64,000 bases of DNA from the NCBI GenBank assembly GCA_051162045.1, contig JBISDI010000012.1; one strand, written 5' to 3'. The notes below the pieces were generated by a model. The model saw only the letters and a program-made list of their open reading frames with translations, did not search any database and was not told the DNA's origin. Shown piece by piece: positions 17,567-26,303 of this stretch (position 1 is its first letter; every line of letters starts with the position of its first letter). This DNA is from Anaerozeibacter quisquiliarum. GTDB lineage: Bacteria; Bacillota; Clostridia; Christensenellales; Aristaeellaceae. The translations under genes were made by a program, and so were the position numbers.

Positions 17567-18810
17567 TGCTGCTGGGCGGGGCGAACGCCCAACAAAGCGC
17601 CGCGCGCCGTGCGAAGGACGAGGGGCATCGGGTGGTGCTGGTCGACTACTACGAGCGCCCGCCCGCGGCCGAACTGTGCGACGTACACGTGCGCGAGAGT
17701 ACGTTTGACATCCCGGCCTGCATACGGGCCGCGCGGAAACACCGGGTGGACGCCGTGTTCACGCTGGGTACCGACCAGCCGGTCTACACCGCCGCCAAGG
17801 TGGCCGAGGCCTTGACGCTGCCCTGTCCCATATCGGTCGAGACGGCGCTGCGCGCCACCGATAAGCGCGCGATGAAGCGGGCCTTCGTGCGCGCAGGCGT
17901 GCCCCATGCGCCCTTCGCCTTCCTGCGCGCGGGACAAAGGGCCGAGGGCCTTCATCACCTCGCGCCGCCCTTGGTCATCAAGCCGCTCGATGCCCAGGGC
18001 CAGCGCGGGGTGTTCAAGGTAGGCGGCGCGCAGGAGGCGGTCGCGCGCCTGAGCGAAACCCTGTCCTTTTCCCGGCGGGACGAGGCGCTGGTCGAGCGCT
18101 TTTACCCGTCGGACGAGGTGACGCTGTCCTGCTTTGTGTGGCGGGGCAAGGTGTACCCGCTGACGCTGACCGACCGGCAGCTGATGGATGACCCGGTGCA
18201 CATCGGCGTGTGCGCCGCGCATCGCTATCCGAGCGTGCACGCCCGCCGCGCGGCGGAGATCCACGCAATCGCCGAGCGCACGGCGCGCGCGCTTGGGGTC
18301 ATGGCCGGGCCGCTGTACATTCAGATGCTGATCGGCGAAGCGGGCATTGTCGTCAACGAAGCGGCCTGCCGGATCGGCGGAGCCTTTGAGGACGCGTTCA
18401 TCCCCTATGCGACCGGCTTCGATATTCTGGGCGCGGCGCTCGGCCTGGCGCTCGGGCGCGAGCCCGACCTTTCGGCGCTCGAAAGCCCGACCGCGCGCGC
18501 AGGCCGGCAGGTGTCGGTGCAGATGCTGTTCTTGCAGCCGGGCGCGGCGATCGCGGATATGACGCCGCTGGCCGAGCTGACCGCGCTGCCCGGCGTGCTG
18601 CTGGCCGGCTACAACTACGCGCGCGGCAGCGCGCCGCCGCCGATGGAAAACGCGCTGGCCCGCTTTGGCCATTGCGTGCTGGCGACCGATCGGGGCGACA
18701 TGGCAACGCGGGTGGAGCGGCTGTACCGAACGTTGCGCGTGACCGATGCGCGCGGGAAAAACCTGGTCCTGCGCAGGACCTACGACGGAGAAGCAATGCC
18801 AGATGACTAA
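17554..18810 (+). CDS. ATP-grasp domain ligase
   Basis: The 418-residue protein begins with a Rossmann-like pre-ATP-grasp fold (TIMLLGGANAQQSAARRAKD, then VDAVFTLGTDQP). The ATP-grasp domain about 105-310 has the lysine of PPLVIKPLDAQGQRGV and the metal-binding INEAACRIGG-like stretch VVNEAACRIGGAF. A C-terminal lid follows. Such enzymes join a carboxylate to an amine or other nucleophile via acyl phosphate, as in PurK, carbamoyl-phosphate synthetase and peptide ligases. The substrate is unknown; next to an aminotransferase it could amidate or aminoacylate an amino sugar (inference). It overlaps genes on both sides. Confidence 0.8.
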   Translation: MATIMLLGGANAQQSAARRAKDEGHRVVLVDYYERPPAAELCDVHVRESTFDIPACIRAARKHRVDAVFTLGTDQPVYTAAKVAEALTLPCPISVETALRATDKRAMKRAFVRAGVPHAPFAFLRAGQRAEGLHHLAPPLVIKPLDAQGQRGVFKVGGAQEAVARLSETLSFSRRDEALVERFYPSDEVTLSCFVWRGKVYPLTLTDRQLMDDPVHIGVCAAHRYPSVHARRAAEIHAIAERTARALGVMAGPLYIQMLIGEAGIVVNEAACRIGGAFEDAFIPYATGFDILGAALGLALGREPDLSALESPTARAGRQVSVQMLFLQPGAAIADMTPLAELTALPGVLLAGYNYARGSAPPPMENALARFGHCVLATDRGDMATRVERLYRTLRVTDARGKNLVLRRTYDGEAMPDD

Positions 18811-19756
18811 GAGGATATTGAGCGCACTCTGCCTGATGGCGTTGATGCTGACACTCGGAGGCTGCGGGCGCAATGACGGGCGCACGCTGCGGGTGGCCGA
18901 GCAGTTCGGCATCGCCTACGCTCCGCTTACGATCATGAAGCAGCGCGGCCTGCTGGAGGCGGCGCTGCCCGGCATGCGCGTCGAGTGGGTGCAGCTGGGC
19001 GGCCCCGCCGCCATGCGCGAGGGGATGCTGTCGGGGGACATCGACATCGGCTTCATGGGCATCGGGCCCATGTTGATCGGGGTGGACGCCGGCATGGACT
19101 GGCGCTCGTTCGGCGCGCTATCGGCCAACGAGGTGGCCTTCGTGACGAGCCGCGACTACGTGCGTTCGCTGCGCGACTTGAAGCCATCCGACCGCATCGC
19201 CGTGCTGGGGCCGGGCAGCACCCAATACATCCTGCTGTGCATGGCCGCCCGCGCGGAAATGGGCGACCCGGCGGCGTTCGACGCGAGGTTGGCGACACTC
19301 AGCCACCCCGACGCCATGAGCGCCATGTTGGCCGGAGGGGAGGTGGCGCTGCACATCGCGACGCCGCCCTATTCGAGCTTGGAAGTCGCCGCCGGCATGC
19401 GAAAGATTCTGACCGGCGAACAACTGATGGGCGGGCCGTTCAGCTTCATCTGCGGCGTGGCGATGAATGATCTGTACGAGCAAAAGCGTCCGGTGTACGA
19501 CGCCTTTCGAGCCTGTCTCGGCGAGGCCATCGGCATATTGAATGACGACTTGCCCGCCGCGGCGCAAGCGCTGGCCCCGGTCTACGGCGTCGATCCCGAC
19601 ATGCTGCTGCGCGACATGAGCGAGGGGGGCACGATCTACGGCATGGCGCTTCATGGCGTGGACGCGCTGGCGCGTGAGATGGCGGCGCTCGGGCTGATCG
19701 GCCGCGCGCCGGGCCGGGACGAATACGCCTTTCCCGAGGCGGAGGCGGCGCCGTGA
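18803..19756 (+). CDS. ABC transporter substrate-binding lipoprotein (NMT1/SsuA/TauA type)
   Basis: The 317-residue protein starts with a lipoprotein signal (MTKRILSALCLM, lipobox LGGC with Cys at 22). The body has the class II binding fold of nitrate/sulfonate/taurine and thiamine-precursor receptors: FGIAYAPLTIMKQRGLLE at about 34-51 and GGPAAMREGMLSGDIDIGFMGIGP. It would deliver ligand to the permease and ATPase encoded next. The ligand cannot be read, but sulfonates, pyrimidine precursors and small aromatic acids are typical of this group. It overlaps the ATP-grasp gene by eight bases, tying import to the biosynthetic genes. Confidence 0.88.
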   Translation: MTKRILSALCLMALMLTLGGCGRNDGRTLRVAEQFGIAYAPLTIMKQRGLLEAALPGMRVEWVQLGGPAAMREGMLSGDIDIGFMGIGPMLIGVDAGMDWRSFGALSANEVAFVTSRDYVRSLRDLKPSDRIAVLGPGSTQYILLCMAARAEMGDPAAFDARLATLSHPDAMSAMLAGGEVALHIATPPYSSLEVAAGMRKILTGEQLMGGPFSFICGVAMNDLYEQKRPVYDAFRACLGEAIGILNDDLPAAAQALAPVYGVDPDMLLRDMSEGGTIYGMALHGVDALAREMAALGLIGRAPGRDEYAFPEAEAAP

Positions 19757-20553
19757 GTTTCAAGCAGATGTTCTATCGCAGGCGCTGGGTCAGCCGGCTG
19801 ACGGTCGCGGCGGCGCTCATCGTGCTGTGGGCGGCGGCGGCGCGGTTTTCGGGGCTGCCGCCGATGCTGCTGCCCTCGCCCGCTCAGGTGGCGCAGGCGT
19901 TTTGGCGCGACCTTTTGCAGGGCGCGCTGGCCGCGCAGACGCTTACGTCGCTCGGCGTGATCGGGCTGGGGCTGTTCATCAGTGTTGCGCTGTCGCTTTT
20001 CATGGCCGTGGCCGCGCGGCAATCGCCGTTCCTGGATCGGGTGTTCGACGCGCTGTCCGCCCTTATGCACCCGCTGCCGGGCATGGCGATCATGCCGCTG
20101 ATCGTGATCTGGTTCGGCACCGGCGCGGGCGCGGTGACCTTCGTAATCGTGCACGCCTGCCTGTGGCCGCTCTACGCGAGCATCCTCACGGGCATGCGCG
20201 GCGCGCCGACCAACTACGCGGACATTGGCCGCAACTATGCCATGAGCCCGGCGCGCATCGCGCTCGAGATCCTGCTGCCCGCCGCCCTTTCGCAGGTGCT
20301 GTCGGGGCTGCGCATCAGCTGGGCGCGCGCCTGGCGCGCGCTGATCAGCGCCGAGATGGTGTTCGGTGCGATCGGCCCGCACGGAGGGCTGGGGTGGTTC
20401 ATCTTCAAGCACCGCGCCATGATGAACACGGCCGCTCTGTTCGCCGGCATCATCGCGGTGGCCGCGGTGGGCATGGCGGTGGAGGGGCTGCTGTTTGAAC
20501 GGCTGGAAGCGCGCACGCTGCGCAAGTGGGAGGAAGAGCAATCGTGGAGTTGA
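19753..20553 (+). CDS. ABC transporter permease (SsuC/TauC type)
   Basis: The 266-residue integral membrane protein has about six hydrophobic helices and the cytoplasmic coupling loop ('EILLPAALSQVLSGLRISWARAWRALISAEM') of the binding-protein-dependent permease family that serves taurine, sulfonate, nitrate and thiamine precursors. It starts at GTG 19753, overlapping the binding-protein stop (GTGA). It forms the membrane channel with the ATPase that follows. Nothing departs from the family except the high-GC, Ala-rich composition shared with its neighbours. Confidence 0.9.
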   Translation: MSFKQMFYRRRWVSRLTVAAALIVLWAAAARFSGLPPMLLPSPAQVAQAFWRDLLQGALAAQTLTSLGVIGLGLFISVALSLFMAVAARQSPFLDRVFDALSALMHPLPGMAIMPLIVIWFGTGAGAVTFVIVHACLWPLYASILTGMRGAPTNYADIGRNYAMSPARIALEILLPAALSQVLSGLRISWARAWRALISAEMVFGAIGPHGGLGWFIFKHRAMMNTAALFAGIIAVAAVGMAVEGLLFERLEARTLRKWEEEQSWS

Positions 20554-21263
20554 GGGCGCAGCGGCTATGCAAGGCCTACGGCGACCAGGCGGTGCTTCGC
20601 GAGGTCAGCCTGTCGGTTAAGGGCGGCGAGGTGCTGGCGGTGCTGGGCCGGTCGGGCTGCGGCAAGACCACGCTGCTCAAGCTGCTTTCCGGGCTGCTCG
20701 CGCCCGACAGCGGGGCGGTGCTGGTCGAAGGTCAGCCGGTGAGCGGCCCCGACGCGGATCGGCTGATGGTGTTTCAGGGCCTCGACCAGCTGTTTCCCTG
20801 GCTGACGCTTACGCAGAACATCCTGTACGCGCTGAAAAGGACCCGGCCGGAGCTTGCGCGCGGGGCGGCCCGAGCGCGCGCCGCGCGTTGCCTCCATGAG
20901 ATGGGTCTGGGCGACGCCGGCGACAAGTACCCGAGCCGGCTGTCCGGCGGCATGAAGCAGCGCGGCGCGCTGGCCCGCGCCATGGCGATCGCGCCCAAGG
21001 CGCTGCTGCTCGACGAGCCGTTTTCCAGCCTCGACGTGCATTCCCGCGCGCAGGCGAGGGACGCGCTGCGCGCCTTGCTGCGCGCTTCCGGCGCGGCGGC
21101 GGTGTTCGTCACCCACGACATCGAGGAGGCGCTCGGGCTCGCACCGCGCGTCGCGCTGATGACGCCCGAACGCCGCGGCATCGAGCGGCTGTACGAGTGC
21201 GGCGAGCCGGGACTTAAGCGCGTGCTGGCCGAACGGATCAGTCTTTCACGCGATATACCCTGA
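20544..21263 (+). CDS. ABC transporter ATP-binding protein (SsuB/TauB type)
   Basis: This 239-residue ATPase has Walker A GRSGCGKT at 35-42, the Q-loop VFQGLDQLFPW, signature LSGGMKQR, Walker B ALLLDEPFSSLD and switch His VTHD. It powers the importer encoded just upstream. A GTG at 20544 preceded by GGGAGG is preferred; an earlier in-frame GTG at 20526 would place the site inside the gene. The start overlaps the permease stop. The 3' end overlaps the convergent membrane glycosyltransferase by 26 bases, so no terminator fits between them. Confidence 0.92.
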   Translation: MELRAQRLCKAYGDQAVLREVSLSVKGGEVLAVLGRSGCGKTTLLKLLSGLLAPDSGAVLVEGQPVSGPDADRLMVFQGLDQLFPWLTLTQNILYALKRTRPELARGAARARAARCLHEMGLGDAGDKYPSRLSGGMKQRGALARAMAIAPKALLLDEPFSSLDVHSRAQARDALRALLRASGAAAVFVTHDIEEALGLAPRVALMTPERRGIERLYECGEPGLKRVLAERISLSRDIP

Positions 21264-22767
21264 CGCGGTAGGGCTTGCCGACTTCCTGCGCGATGCGCAC
21301 GGCGTAGCCGCCGTTTTCGAACGTCCCAAGCAGCGTGCAATGCTCGGCGAAGAAGGCCTCCGCTTCCGGGGTGTAGCGCGGATTGCCGTAGATCATGTTC
21401 CAGGCGGGCCGACGGCTGTAGATGAAGTCCATCTCCTCGGGCCAGAGGATCACCCGGACGCCGCGCGTGCGCACGTAATCGGCGAACGACAGGTCATGCT
21501 CCTTGAGGAAGCTGAGGTTGCGCAGGTCGAGCAGCGCGCCGTCGTCGAAATGGAACCCCAGGCTCAGGTTGGCAAGCGCCTTTTCGCCCGGCTGCACGAA
21601 CGCCGCCGCCTGACGCAGATAGTCCTCGTACCGCCAGGTAAGCATCGGCGCGATCGAGCAGGCGGAGGAGAGGGCGAACGCGCCCGCCAACAGGATCAAA
21701 GCCCATCTGCGCAGCGGTAAGTCTTTCATCAACCATGGAATCAGCAGCAGGCACGGCAGCATCCACAGCGAGGCGCTCAACTGGTTGTACCGGCCGATTA
21801 TGATGGTGCCCGATACTGCCCCGCCGATCATGCCGAGCAGGATGATAAGCTCGGCCGCGCGGGTCCTGATCGCCCGAACCGCCGCCCAGATCAGCAGCGG
21901 CGGGATCAGGATCAGCTGCGCCTTGAGGCTCGGCAGCAGGTAGGTGCCGCTGACGCCGTGCCATAGCTTTTCAAGGTACAGGGGGAACTCGCGCGCTTTC
22001 TCCCAAAAAGGCGCGCTCAACCCGAACTCGGCCTCGCCGTACATCCGATAGTGCGCGGGGAACTGGCGGTCGAACGCGAAGCTCAGCGCCACAAAGCACA
22101 GCGCAATCGCGCCGGTCACCGTGATGTAGATTACCAGCGGCTTTAAAAGGCCCCGCCGTCCGGCGAGCATCAGTCCGATAAACGCCAGCCCCACGCCCAG
22201 CGCCAACAACAGGCTGTTGGGGTGCAGGCCCGCCGCGAGGCCGGTCAGCGCGCCGAGCACAGCCGCGCGTCGCGCGCCGACCGCGCCTTTTCCCTCGAGC
22301 AGCACGAGCGTCAGCGTCAGCAGCGCGCACAGCAGCAGGATCTCCTGCCGGGCGGTGCGCGCCGCGAACAGGAATTGTCCGCTGAGCGCGCACAACGCCG
22401 TCGAGCCGAGCGCCAGCGGGAACGGAGCCATGCGCAGGCAGCAGCGAAAAAACACAACCAGCGCCAGCACGCCGCCCAGCAGCGACAGCAGCCGCACCGA
22501 CCATGCGCCATGGCCAAACGCCGACAAAAACGGCATTTGCATCAGGTGGAACAGCAGCTTGATCGCGTGGGGGTAGCGCGGCTTGAGGTCGAAGAACGGC
22601 TCGGTTACGCCAAACGATCCCTTCGCCATCATGTGCCGCGTCAGACCGGCAAGCCAGGCCTCGTCGGAGTGGACGAGCGGGAAGCGCGTCAGGGACGGCA
22701 GATTGAGCGCGAAGAACGCGGCCAGCATTAAGGTCAGCCACGCCCGCGCCCGCTTTTGCTCACGCAT
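21238..22767 (-). CDS. ArnT/PMT-like membrane glycosyltransferase (GT39/GT83-type)
   Basis: The 509-residue protein has 10 or more membrane helices and the conserved first extracytoplasmic loop acidic motif (HSDEAWLAGL at about 34-43), as in ArnT and protein O-mannosyltransferases, which transfer sugars from polyprenyl phosphate outside the membrane. A soluble C-terminal part (about 400-509) follows. GGGGGG lies before the ATG and an extended -10 (TGGTATAAT) about 25 bases further up. It converges with and overlaps the ABC ATPase gene. It could use the lipid-linked sugar made by the GT2 at 16850, but that is inferred. Confidence 0.78.
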   Translation of the reverse strand: MREQKRARAWLTLMLAAFFALNLPSLTRFPLVHSDEAWLAGLTRHMMAKGSFGVTEPFFDLKPRYPHAIKLLFHLMQMPFLSAFGHGAWSVRLLSLLGGVLALVVFFRCCLRMAPFPLALGSTALCALSGQFLFAARTARQEILLLCALLTLTLVLLEGKGAVGARRAAVLGALTGLAAGLHPNSLLLALGVGLAFIGLMLAGRRGLLKPLVIYITVTGAIALCFVALSFAFDRQFPAHYRMYGEAEFGLSAPFWEKAREFPLYLEKLWHGVSGTYLLPSLKAQLILIPPLLIWAAVRAIRTRAAELIILLGMIGGAVSGTIIIGRYNQLSASLWMLPCLLLIPWLMKDLPLRRWALILLAGAFALSSACSIAPMLTWRYEDYLRQAAAFVQPGEKALANLSLGFHFDDGALLDLRNLSFLKEHDLSFADYVRTRGVRVILWPEEMDFIYSRRPAWNMIYGNPRYTPEAEAFFAEHCTLLGTFENGGYAVRIAQEVGKPYRVRVYRVKD

Positions 22768-22859
22768 GGAAACGCCCCCCTTCCATTTTCATTATACCAC
22801 GCCCGCCCGCATCGCCGCGCGCGGCATTAAAAAGCGGTATGGTGCATAAGACAACGTTA

Positions 22860-22889
22860 TTACATTAACAAACGCGCATCCAGTATAAT
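22860..22889 (+). promoter_or_regulatory. Sigma-A promoter of the rhodanese lipoprotein gene
   Basis: TTACAT at 22860-22865 and TATAAT at 22884-22889 are separated by 18 bases, just ahead of the AAAGGAG ribosome site. Confidence 0.6.
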
Positions 22890-22911
22890 AGGTAAAGGAG
22901 TGATGAAAGCA

Positions 22912-23832
22912 ATGACGTCAAACAGAGGGTGGAAGCGGGCCGCGGCGCTTGTGCTGCTGGCGGCCGTCGCCTGTGCGCTGGCCGGCTGCAACGCCTCCAA
23001 GTACGAAGAGAGCGATCAGGTGATTATCCCGGCGTCGGCCCTGACCAAGTACATCGGTGCGGACGGCGTGGTGATCGTGGACATGCAGGACGCCGAAGGC
23101 TACGCGGCGGGCCACGTCGAGGGCGCGGTGCACATCGCCCAGGAGGACATCGTCATCAATGTGCCCGTCAAGAACATGCTGACCTCCAAGAACAAGCTGC
23201 AAAAGCTGCTCGGCGCGAACGGCATCGCGGGCGACACCGTGGTGGTGGCCTACGACGCCAACAAGATGAACGCCGCGCGGCTGTTCTGGACGATGCTGAT
23301 GTACGGCAACCAAAACGTGCGGGTAGTCGACGGCGGCATAGAGGCCATCAAATCAGCCGGCATCGCGCTGACCGATCGCGTACCCGAGCCCAAGACGGTG
23401 GAATACGTCGCCCAAGACAAGGACGAGCGCTGGCTGGCCACGATGCAGGACGTGCAGGGCCAGGTGAACGAGCCGCAAAAGAGCACCGTGCTGCTCGATG
23501 TGCGCACCCAGGCCGAATACCTGGAAAGCGGCAAGGTGCCCTCGTCGGTCGTCTGGGACTTCGCCGACAACTTCGCAAAGGACGGCGCCTTCAAGACCAC
23601 CGAGACCACGCGCATCAACTACCTGAACGCCGGCATTCGCCCTGAGAACGACGTGATCGTCTACTGCCAGACCTCGATGCGCGCCGCGCCGGTGTTCCTC
23701 AGGCTGTACGACGCCGGCTACCGCAATTTGCGCATCTACGACGGCGCCTACCTCGAGTGGTCGCAAAACCCGAACAACCCGATCGACCGGCCCGAGGGCG
23801 CGGTCGCCCCCGGCAAGAAGGACGCGTCTTGA
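22912..23832 (+). CDS. Double-rhodanese sulfurtransferase lipoprotein
   Basis: The product is an exported thiosulfate/3-mercaptopyruvate-type sulfurtransferase of about 306 residues. A lipoprotein signal ends in LAGC, so it is anchored outside the cytoplasmic membrane. Domain 1 (VIVDMQDAEGYAAGHVEGAVHI) has VAYDANKMNA where the catalytic Cys would be and looks inactive; domain 2 has the active-site loop YCQTSMRA with its Cys, as in the two-domain TST family. ATG 22912 is preferred since AAAGGAG is 11 bases away and only 2 from the ATG at 22903. It stands 44 bases before a second exported rhodanese. Confidence 0.85.
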   Translation: MTSNRGWKRAAALVLLAAVACALAGCNASKYEESDQVIIPASALTKYIGADGVVIVDMQDAEGYAAGHVEGAVHIAQEDIVINVPVKNMLTSKNKLQKLLGANGIAGDTVVVAYDANKMNAARLFWTMLMYGNQNVRVVDGGIEAIKSAGIALTDRVPEPKTVEYVAQDKDERWLATMQDVQGQVNEPQKSTVLLDVRTQAEYLESGKVPSSVVWDFADNFAKDGAFKTTETTRINYLNAGIRPENDVIVYCQTSMRAAPVFLRLYDAGYRNLRIYDGAYLEWSQNPNNPIDRPEGAVAPGKKDAS

Positions 23833-23876
23833 CGTGTAACTTTTAGCAACAAACGACAATAGAGGAGGAACCCGAC

Positions 23877-24764
23877 ATGAAAAAAACCCTGTCCCTCGCC
23901 CTGTGCCTGACGATGCTGTTCGCCCTCGCCGCCCCCGTGCTGGCCGAGGCGGCCCCGGTGGTTGCGGAGCGGGCCATGGCCTACTTCGCCGACTTCGACG
24001 GCGCGCGCTACATGATTAAGGTGCCCGACCTGTTCGCCAAGATCGACGCGGGCGAGGAGATGCTGATCCTCGACGTTCGCCAAAGCGACGCCTACGCCGA
24101 GGGGCATCTCAAGGGCGCGGTCAACGTGCCCTACGGCATGACGATCGCCGAGCGCCTGAGTGAGATCCCGGACGACATCCCGCTGTACATCTACTGCTAC
24201 ACCGGCCAGACCTCGTCGCAGACCACGGCGCTTTTAAACGTGGCCGGCAAGTTCGCCACCAATATCCAGAGCGGCTTCAACAACGGCATCAAGGCCGTCG
24301 AAGGCTATGAGAAGTACGTGACCACCGAGGAGGCGGTGTTGCCAGGCGAGCGCTACGACGTCGATCCGGACGTTCAGGCCGCGGTCACCAAGTATTTTGA
24401 GGACGTGACCTCGAAGGCCGGCACCGCGTTCGCCAACAACAACTTCTCCCCCGAAAGCCTTAAGGAGGTCATGGACGCCGAGCTCGACGACTACTGCATC
24501 TACTCGGTGCGCCAGGCGGCCGACTACGCCGAAGGCCACATCGAGGGCGCTGCGAACAACCCGTTCGGCGCGGGCATGGAGAAGAACTTCGACCAGCTGC
24601 CCAAGGACAAGAAGATCATCGTCTACTGCTACTCGGGCCAGACCGCCTCGCAGACCTCGGCCATCCTGCGCCTGCTGGGCTACGATTCCTACAACCTGAG
24701 CGGCGGCATGGGCAAGGAAAGCGGCTCCGGCTGGCTGGGCGCCGGGTATCCGGTGGTAAAATAG
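23877..24764 (+). CDS. Exported tandem rhodanese-domain protein
   Basis: The 295-residue protein has a cleavable signal peptide (MKKTLSLALCLTMLF to AEAA) and two single-type rhodanese domains at about 45-140 and 190-295. Both keep a catalytic Cys in matching loops, YCYTGQTSSQ and YCYSGQTASQ. GAGGAGG precedes the ATG. Together with the lipoprotein upstream it places persulfide or thiosulfate chemistry at the cell surface. Next to the cysteine desulfurase and DUF3343 genes this suggests handling of external sulfur or selenium for cofactor use (inference). The loop residues after Cys (Y/S-G-Q-T) are typical of rhodaneses rather than Cdc25. Confidence 0.88.
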   Translation: MKKTLSLALCLTMLFALAAPVLAEAAPVVAERAMAYFADFDGARYMIKVPDLFAKIDAGEEMLILDVRQSDAYAEGHLKGAVNVPYGMTIAERLSEIPDDIPLYIYCYTGQTSSQTTALLNVAGKFATNIQSGFNNGIKAVEGYEKYVTTEEAVLPGERYDVDPDVQAAVTKYFEDVTSKAGTAFANNNFSPESLKEVMDAELDDYCIYSVRQAADYAEGHIEGAANNPFGAGMEKNFDQLPKDKKIIVYCYSGQTASQTSAILRLLGYDSYNLSGGMGKESGSGWLGAGYPVVK

Positions 24765-24787
24765 GTCGATTCGCATTTTGCAAAATC

Positions 24788-25010
24788 AGTGGTCTGGCAA
24801 CGCCCGCGGTTGTCAGACCACTTGTCGTATCGCGCTTCGCGCCACTTCATCTCGTCAATCATCCGGCGAGCGCGGTCACTTTCTCGGGGGAGGGCGGCGC
24901 TTGTCGTCCGACCGCGCCCGGTCGGCGGATGAAACCGGGCTGCGCATCGCTTGACCGCATCGGCAAAATCGGACGTGCCGCCAAGCGCATGGAGAATGCG
25001 CGGCGGCACG
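24788..25010. repeat. Hairpin-rich gap between convergent genes
   Basis: This gene-free interval holds three stem-loops. One is at 24788-24822 (14-bp stem with one G-T pair, beginning AGTGGTCTGG; likely terminator of the rhodanese operon). A second is at 24908-24925 (CCGACCG/CGGTCGG). The third is at 24974-25010 (15 paired bases, CGTGCCGCC and GCGCAT with a 2-base bulge). Further on, TATGCTACA is directly repeated near 25025-25047. No protein-like frame is convincing here. Confidence 0.6.
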
Positions 25011-25042
25011 CCCGGTCGTGCTGCGTGTATGCTACATGTATG

Positions 25043-26188
25043 CTACAATCCCCTGCGTGCGATGGTTGTGACCGATTCGAGGAATTGATCGATTTCCTTC
25101 GCGGTGTTGGCATGGCCGACGCTGGCGCGCACCGCGCCGCGCGTGAGCGTGTTTAGCCACCCATGCGTCCCGGGTGCGCAGTGCAGCCCGCCGCGTACCG
25201 CAAAACCCAGGGCGTCCAGCGCGTCGGCCACCGCGCCGGAGGACAGGTCCGAGATGTTGAAGCTCACCACGCCCACCCGGTTGCGTGGATCGGGACTGCC
25301 GTACACCGTCACCCCCTCGATGGCCCGAAGGCCGCGCATCAACTGGTCGGTCAGCGCCCGTTCGTGCGCGCGCAGCGTGAGAGAGTTGTCCAGCACGTAT
25401 CGCGCACCCGCATGAAGCCCCGCAATCCCGTGCAGATTGACCGTGCCGCTCTCGTAGCGCTCCGGCCGTTCGCCCGGCTGGCGCATCGAATCCGAGCTCG
25501 ATCCGGTGCCGCCTTCGCGCAGCGTGGTAAGCGCCAGTCCCTTGCGGATAAACAGTCCGCCCGTGCCCTGCGGGCCGAGCAGCCCCTTGTGCCCCGGAAA
25601 CGCGTACAGGTCGCAGCCGAGCGCCTCGACGTCCACCGGCTGGATGCCCAGCGCCTGTGCGCCGTCGATCAGGTAGTTGATGCCGTGCCTGCGCAGCAGC
25701 TGCCCGATCGCCGCCACCGGTTGAACGGCGCCGATGACATTGCTGGCATGGCTGATTACCGCGAGGCGCGTGTTACCCCTGATCTCGGCAGCGATGGCCT
25801 CGGGCGATACGAATCCGTCGGGATCGGGCGCAACCAATGTTACTTCGACGATACCCTGATCCTGTAAGGTCATCAGCGGCCGCAGCACCGAGTTGTGCTC
25901 GAGCACGGTGGTCACCACATGGTCGCCGTGCGAGAGGCTGCCCTTGATCGCAAGGTTGAGCGCGTCGGTGCAGTTGAACGCGAACGCCACGTCGGTGGGA
26001 TCGCCCGCCCCGATCAGCTTTGCCAATGCCTCCCGACAGTCGACCAGGACCCCGGCGCCGCGCAGCGCGCGGGCATGGCCCGAGCGCCCGGGGTTGGCGT
26101 TGAGCTCGGTCATCGCCCGCGTAACCGCCATGAGTACCGCCTGGGGCTTGGGGTGGCTGGTCGCCGCGTTGTCGAGATAGATGTCCAT
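25043..26188 (-). CDS. Cysteine desulfurase/selenocysteine lyase-like aminotransferase class V
   Basis: The 381-residue PLP enzyme has H97 (VLEHNS), the PLP-aspartate in IDGAQALG, PLP lysine K201 (FPGHKG) and a catalytic Cys C337 in RGGLHCAPG. It belongs to the NifS/SufS-like subfamily represented by EF2568 (TIGR01977), which comparative genomics links to selenium use beside SelD. It would release S or Se from cysteine or selenocysteine as a protein-bound persulfide. GAGGAGGGAAG precedes the ATG at 26188. The DUF3343 gene is divergent from it. The window also holds selD, yqeB and yqeC, which supports a selenium role without proving it. Confidence 0.88.
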   Translation of the reverse strand: MDIYLDNAATSHPKPQAVLMAVTRAMTELNANPGRSGHARALRGAGVLVDCREALAKLIGAGDPTDVAFAFNCTDALNLAIKGSLSHGDHVVTTVLEHNSVLRPLMTLQDQGIVEVTLVAPDPDGFVSPEAIAAEIRGNTRLAVISHASNVIGAVQPVAAIGQLLRRHGINYLIDGAQALGIQPVDVEALGCDLYAFPGHKGLLGPQGTGGLFIRKGLALTTLREGGTGSSSDSMRQPGERPERYESGTVNLHGIAGLHAGARYVLDNSLTLRAHERALTDQLMRGLRAIEGVTVYGSPDPRNRVGVVSFNISDLSSGAVADALDALGFAVRGGLHCAPGTHGWLNTLTRGAVRASVGHANTAKEIDQFLESVTTIARRGL

Positions 26189-26303
26189 CGTACTTCCCTC
26201 CTCGGCCGGAACTCTCACCCGCATAGGGCCTGCGCCGTACAATATACGGGCGCGCGCTTTCGGGTATGCGCCGCGCAATACCCAGAGGAAGGGAAGGCCA
26301 GCC

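Noticed and set aside
24689..25009. 106-codon minus-strand frame between the rhodanese and desulfurase genes
   Set aside because: It crosses three hairpins, overlaps the rhodanese gene and shows no family features.
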